From positions 39,877,396-39,941,395 of the forward strand of contig NC_063054.1 of NCBI RefSeq assembly GCF_018812025.1: DNA of 64,000 nt. Reading direction: 5' to 3'. Positions 58,903 through 64,000 of the stretch are shown piece after piece (the stretch's first letter is position 1; every line of letters begins with the position of its first letter). This DNA is from Megalobrama amblycephala. Taxonomy: Eukaryota; Chordata; Actinopteri; Cypriniformes; Xenocyprididae. A program made the position numbers and the translations under genes. The notes beneath the pieces are model-generated. The model ran no database searches, was not told the origin of the DNA, and saw only the letters and a program-made list of their open reading frames with translations.

Positions 58903-59631
58903 TCTTCAAATGCAATTGGGCAAGCTCATGTCAAAGCAGACAGGAATAGTAAAGAAAATGTTCTCATTGTATATTCACTCTTTTTCTGCAGAATGTGTTA
59001 TCTTAGCTCTGTGAGTTCATACAATGCTAGTGAATGGTGACCTAAAACTCTTCAAAATACAGCGCATAAAACTGCAGTGCATTCATTTATGTATTCAGAA
59101 ATGATCAAACCTGTGATCCAAATACGAGGCCAGCAGTCATAATTCTGGATATACAGTGGTGCTTGAAGCTCTGACATCTGTCCATCTATTAGTGGTTAAA
59201 CGGATCGTTGTTGATCCGTAGGGACCAAGCCCCACGGTTCGGCATGCATGTGATTCGCGGATCAATGGATCAATCAAAGTTTAATGCAACAGAGCAAAAG
59301 GTTGTAATTTGCATGTGTTTTGTCTTGCTAGTTTACACAGATATAAAACCATTCCAGCGCTAGTATAGGCAAAAGAGGATTTAATTCAGTATCACACGCC
59401 ACACTGTTATCGGTGCGCACAGACGCACATAGAAAGCTCGCACACACAGAGAGAGGGGTGCATTTCAGATAGTTAATGAACTCCAAATTGATTTCTCTTT
59501 CATGTCCTCAGTGCACTTGGATGGTCACATACACACATTATGTCAGTCAAAATACCCCTCTCAGCAAGTATTCTCATAAACACATTCGGTTATGTCTTAA
59601 TTGAACAAGGTGAGATTTCAGATGTGTATCT
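58903..59631. other. no gene; transposon-end fragments
   Basis: GGTTAAACGGATCGTTGTTG near 59192 with CACGGTTCGGCATGCATG resembles a DNA transposon end. No complete element or gene is visible. Confidence 0.35.
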
Positions 59632-60375
59632 AACAAGCTACAATTAGTCCAAAATGCAGCTGCTAGAGTTCTTACCAGGTCAAAAAAATATGATCATATA
59701 ATACAAATTTTATCATCTCTACACTGGTTACCTATTAAGTTCCGTATCGATTATAAAGTATTGCCAATGACCTATAAGGCTCTAAATGGTTTAGCTCCTG
59801 TGTACTTAACTGATCTTCTATCGCCCTACAATCCTTCACGCTCTTTAAGATCACAAAACTCTGGACTTCTGGTTGTACCTAGGATAGTTAAGTCCACTAA
59901 AGGAGGGAGAGCATTTTCACATTTGGCTCCTAAACTCTGGAATAGCCTTCCTGATAATGTTCGGGGCTCAGACTCGCTCACCCAGTTTAAATCTAGATTA
60001 AAGACGCATCTCTTTAGCCAAGCATAATGCATCATAATGCACCTGTGAAGAGACGGCGCCAACTCCTGCGAGGACTTCAGAAGACGCTATCATCTGGATC
60101 AACATGCACATTCCCAAATTTCTATATATCCTTTCTTTTCTATATATCCTTTCTATCCTAATTATTGTTAATATGTAATTCATTTTTTCTAGGAGCTCAT
60201 TGCTTCTACCTTCAGTTAAACTGCTAACAGTGTTTGTAAATTAATTGCCTAAATTATTACATTTGCTAACTGCATTCTTCTAATATTGTAATGTTGACAT
60301 GCATTCTCTTTAAAGCTGCTTTGAAACAATATGTATTGTGAAAAGCACTATACAAATAAATGTGAATTGAATTGA
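59632..60375 (+). mobile_element. LINE 3' fragment (Rex/L2-like)
   Basis: The open frame reads LQLVQNAAARVLTRSKKYDH, SLHWLPIKFRIDYKV and LAPKLWNSLPDNVRGS to a stop at 60027, the extreme C-terminus of a fish LINE reverse transcriptase protein. The 3' tail contains AAAGCTGCTTTGAAACAAT and TACAAATAAATGTGAATTGA. It is heavily 5'-truncated; the remaining frame is intact. Confidence 0.8.
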
Positions 60376-60579
60376 ATATATATGACTTTGACCTTTAATG
60401 TGTTTCAATTCGGACACATGAATGAACTCTGCTTTATGAACTCATACAACCTTTTTACCATGATTGTTTGTATCATATTTCTCACTGTTTTAATTTTAAT
60501 ACAAAGATTAACTGGTAAAACACTCAATGCACTTCTGTGATTGTAAACAATGCAGCGTCTGAACAGGACTTTTATTTTG

Positions 60580-60646
60580 GAGTGACGACATGACGTCATA
60601 AGACTGCGCCGAGATCCTGCATCTGCTGTGATTCTGCTGAAGAAAG
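60580..60646 (+). other. 5' untranslated exon of zinc-finger gene
   Basis: GACATGACGTCATAAGACTG leads to GATTCTGCTGAAGAAAG and the donor GTTTGTTTTAAG. It matches the minus-strand block at 19642-19710. The CRE-like TGACGTCA is kept in both copies. Confidence 0.5.
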
Positions 60647-61150
60647 GTTTGTTTTAAGAATTTAAGCGGATTTATTCGATAGAAACAGTTCAAGGTTTTA
60701 ATATTTTTTACGAACGATTTGAAATGAGTTTATTTACTATTTAATGTAACATTGTGATTCTTTAGTGTAATGAAGGATAGTGTGTGAGTAAAACTCATCC
60801 ACTGATGAGAAACCGTAAACCTGCGTCTCATTTTTTTCTATATAATAAATCAGTTTATCATGAACACGAGTTCAGTCTCTGGCGAGTAATGATGGAGAAA
60901 CTGAACTTTTCAACTCCGAGTCAATTGAATCAAACACTTTGAGAAATGATTCAGTGAATCACGACACGTGCTGCTCAAACAGTGAACATGAAGGAGAACA
61001 ACAAACACTAACAAACTAACTAATCGTGTTTTCATCAGTCATAAATGCCTAAATATGAAGTTTATTAATTTGCAGCGTTAGTTTTTTAGAGAATTTTTGT
61101 CTAACCGGGTCATTAGACCAATAACAATGTTAATTATTCTCTTCTTAAAG

Positions 61151-61343
61151 ATGGCGTTTAAAAAAGAGGAGACTGAAGACATGAAGATGGTGTTTATTAA
61201 AGAGGAGACTGAATATCTAAAGATGGAGTCTATTAAAGAGGAAAGTGAAGATAAGAAGATAATTATTAAAGATGAGACTGAAGACGTGAAGATTGAAGAA
61301 GAAACATTCAGAGTGAAACATGAAGATACTGAGGAACAAACAG
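61151..61343 (+). CDS. zinc-finger gene, acidic leader exon
   Basis: An AG acceptor (cttcttaaag) directly precedes ATG. The 64 codons contain four imperfect 12-residue repeats (FKKEETEDMK, FIKEETEYLK, SIKEESEDKK, IIKDETEDVK), then EETFRVKHEDTEEQT and a GT donor in phase 1. It is the N-terminal exon of a cyprinid C2H2 gene running to the right. No finger exon is found before 64000, so it lies further on or is lost. Confidence 0.7.
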
Positions 61344-61665
61344 GTTGGTTTTATTCTCACAGCTGAACTCAGTCATTTGATCATTATTAAAATGTCCAGA
61401 TCTACAGAAATAGAGAATATACAGAAATATAATCTTACAGAAAAGTGTCCGAATGCACTCAGTCGGTTCATTCACTCAAGTGGACTTACTGTAGAGTTAG
61501 TGTTTGGTTACTTGTAATTAAGCATTATTAACTCATTATGATAGTGAGTAAATGTAGTAATGTGTAACTAACTACATCACTTTAAATTCAGCGTTTCCAT
61601 TAAATCTGATCCTGGACCACAAAACCAGTCGTAAGTCTCACGGGTATATTTGTATATTTGGGGGG

Positions 61666-63049
61666 CACCACTACTATTTTAATTATGAAAAAAATAATAT
61701 ATAAACGTTAAGCCTAAACTAATTAATTTAAAGCTAAACTGAAACAGAAACCGGCGTTATAACCTACAATTTGGCGCAAATCCAAATGTTTCCATATTCA
61801 CGACTTGGAGGCTAAACTATATTATTTAAACACTTTTATTGTACACATACTACTATAACTTTTTACATATTTGGTTGAATGTATGTTATTTTTACAATTA
61901 ACAGGTTGCGATGTCAAGTTACTAAAACTGATATATGTTGTGTGTACGCGAGGCGCCGGCGTGATCACTTGAATTTTCTTATAAAAGTGGAAACAACTCT
62001 AAAATAGGCTACGCTTACTTGGACGTTTATGGTCACACAGATGCAGCTTTATTTTTAGTAACAGTAATACAGCATTTTCTCCATCATACAATACGTTTTA
62101 AAATTAATTGCATGTCATTAATCAACACAAGCCATCCAGCATTTAATTTGATATTGTAAAATCGATATATCTTACTGCAGTGTGTAACAGTGTCTCACAG
62201 CAGCTGCCGAGCGAACGCACAGGGTAACGTTATAACATCATTTTCAACACACTCAAATCAGGGTACTTCGCACTTCAAGTTCTAATCAGCAACAAACCTT
62301 TAACTTAATAAACAGTTGTAGTTTGCAAATAAATCTATAGAGCACAACCATACAACCACAGCTCAGATAAGCTCGGAAGAAACAAAGCTCAAAAGAATAA
62401 ATTAAAGCAAGGTTTATTAAAATATACATTAACAATCTCATGATGTAACCAGTTTTGTCAGAATCCGGAAATATTAACTTGGAAAATATAAGAAATTCCT
62501 TTGTTTGAGTTCAGTGAGTGGTGATTCACCGCAGTATTGAGACACCAGATAACCTCTGCTTTATTGCGCACGCCCTGAGCTGATCTCGCTGACCGAGAAT
62601 GCCGGGTTTTTTTTTTATAGTTATTATGGGGATGAAAATAAATATATTCATGAATACTTTTTGGAGTCAAACTCTTTTGACAAAGCTTAAACAAAATTTA
62701 ATACCTCATAAAATCGTGATTAAGACTTTTTAATACCTTTTAAGGGCCTTAATTTTCCCAAAATGGATTTATCAACTTTTTAAGACCCCGCGGACACCTT
62801 GCAAATGTATCTGATATGATAAACGGAGCTGCATTAACTCATACTAAAGAGTTTATTCTTTGCTCATACTCATGACCGGAAGCAGCGCTACTGCTACTAC
62901 TAGTAGTATTATCTTCTTTTAATAAGAATTACCATTATCTGGTTTTTTACATCAACACTAAATGACAAACAATATCTGAAGCCCCACCACCAGTTCTGCT
63001 TAGTTAAAATGACAAATATGCGTTCATGGTTACCAAGTTTTAGTTCTCG
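61666..63049. other. no gene; transposon-end fragment
   Basis: TTTAATACCTTTTAAGGGCC and TTTTTAAGACCCCGCGGACA (62731-62806) form a transposon end known from fish repeats, without a visible partner. The rest is AT-rich and without coding motifs. Confidence 0.4.
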
Positions 63050-63053
63050 TTAA

Positions 63054-64000
63054 CCCTGTAAAGCCCACTTTTGCAGAATTACAACATCACTTTCAACAAT
63101 TTAAAAAAAAAAAAAAATGCCTGCAAATGTTTTTTCTCTCAAGACCACATTTACATAGTTAATGGGTTCTATTGTTTGTCCCCACAATGCTATTGGATAG
63201 AATAAGTGTTTATATGTCCGGTCATCTGGCCATGAAGTTAATCTACCTGCAGACTTCGCGTCAAGCTCATCTCCTTATTTTTACATGACTGGATTTGTCA
63301 AGATTCAAGTAAGTAAAATTCCTTACATATTTTTTGTGTTTATTACAATGTCTAGAACACAGATATATTTAGTTAAGTCCATGTTGTAATTCTACAACGT
63401 TGGGCCAGAGTGGTAGTCAAAATAGCTTGTGCTCCTACACATTACTTAAGGACACTGCTACTACATGTGACAAACAAATAATGTCTGATTTTCAACAGTA
63501 TTTTTATTTATTGAAATTAATTTGAATTACATATTATATTATTAACATTTAATTACATACTAATATTATGCATTATTATGCATTGTAAATTATGCAAAAT
63601 TACAGCATTAAAATGGTTCTCCTTTTTCTATGCTCTCCTTGCTATGTCAAATAGTGTCTCTCTCTGTGAATGGGACACAGATTTTACTAGAAAATTTATA
63701 TAATGAATAATATATGTGGCCCGCCCAAGTAAAGTCTATGTGTGGGAAGCACTGCTTTGATGGATAATACTTAGATCCCTACCACCCTGTCTATTCTTTC
63801 AGTTTATCTACTACAATATAAGACCCAAATGTATTATTCACTTATTTATTTTTAACTTGTTCCGTTTCAGAATGCCAAGATGTCATCGGACCACCCCCCA
63901 CTGGATGTACGCAAAGACATGATTGCACATTTCCCAGAAAAGAAGAAGAGAGGACACTGTAGACACTGCAATAACGGATACACAAATACCCTGTATCAAG
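63054..64000 (+). mobile_element. piggyBac-type element, runs off the window
   Basis: TTAA at 63050-63053 is followed by CCCTGTAAAGCCCACTTTTG, a CCY-type piggyBac end. GCAGAATTACAACATC (63074) and GTTGTAATTCTACAAC (63384) are opposed subterminal motifs. A piggyBac C-terminal domain starts only 0.8 kb inside, so the copy is internally deleted. The right end lies beyond 64000. Confidence 0.6.
63871..64000 (+). pseudogene. piggyBac transposase C-terminal Cys-rich domain, partial
   Basis: An acceptor (tccgtttcag) opens a frame with PLDVRKDMIAHFPEKKKRGH followed by CRHCNNGYTNTLYQ. The HFPE...CRHC pattern is the start of the C-terminal cysteine-rich (zinc) domain of PGBD3/4-like transposases. The catalytic core is not present upstream. 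The frame is open at the window end. Confidence 0.6.

Larger units (their letters stand above)
60490..61665 (+). repeat. inverted duplicate, copy B (zinc-finger 5' region)
   Basis: Reverse-complement partner of 18395-19795. Shared blocks are the untranslated exon, the GAGTCAATTGAATCAAACAC segment, the coding exon, CAAGTGGACTTACTGTAGAG and the ACCACAAAACCAGTCG segment. Confidence 0.75.

Noticed and set aside
62458..62694. 78-codon minus-strand frame
   Set aside because: No motif; AT-rich repeat DNA.

Overview
The window is vertebrate nuclear DNA, most likely from a cyprinid teleost (zebrafish/carp/goldfish-like). I infer this from split genes with GT-AG introns, from cyprinid-type C2H2 zinc-finger gene exons (acidic KEE(T/S)ED repeats ending in a HEDTEEQT-type exon end), and from fish transposon families: Tc1 (DD34E), pogo, hAT, TTAA-inserting elements, BEL/Pao, L1 and L2-like LINEs. 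I see no bacterial, rRNA, tRNA or CRISPR features. Coordinates come from reading by eye; family names rest on motifs and termini, not on database searches.

Layout. 0.35-5.85 kb: a hAT-like element carrying a nested pogo-superfamily element (TA target duplication) with a broken five-part transposase gene, itself invaded by a MITE. 5.85-8 kb: a truncated Tc1 copy and a TTAA-flanked non-autonomous element. 9.1-13.6 kb: a ten-finger C2H2 gene on the minus strand (exons 13621-13564 and 11140-10236), with one LINE in its intron and another just downstream. 15.1-17.4 kb: a dead Tc1-like element with a solo LTR inside. 18.4-19.8 kb: the 5' end of another zinc-finger gene (minus strand), which recurs as an inverted duplicate at 60.5-61.7 kb (plus strand).

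20.6-35.2 kb: an old hAT-type transposase fragment whose intron was hit by a 13.8-kb hAT element (perfect 8-bp duplication GTCATATG). That hAT has a nearly intact BED-finger transposase at 32.5-34.9 kb and contains a 10.1-kb nested element with TCCCAGATAGCAAA terminal inverted repeats. The nested element has a ~226-bp tandem array on the left, an alternating-orientation array on the right and exon-like sequence but no recognisable transposase in between. It is the best candidate here for something poorly described.

35.2-40.6 kb: a solo LTR, LINE debris, a fold-back element with long inverted arms and half a THAP domain, and other repeats. 40.7-48.1 kb: a full-length BEL/Pao retrotransposon on the minus strand with almost identical LTRs, a tRNA-Tyr primer site and a 5-bp duplication. 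48.2-54.2 kb: a full-length L1 on the minus strand with a 17-bp target duplication, about 30 bp from the BEL insertion. 54.3-58 kb: an OB-fold/zinc-ribbon open region and a decayed Harbinger/ISL2EU-like DDE transposase, with another solo LTR between them. 59.6-60.4 kb: a LINE 3' end. 63.05 kb to the window end: a piggyBac-type terminus followed by part of a piggyBac C-terminal cysteine-rich domain.

The only plausible host genes are the zinc-finger pieces. Almost all else is nested transposons, so the region reads as a transposon-rich KZNF-like cluster in which insertions and an inverted duplication have reshaped the genes.
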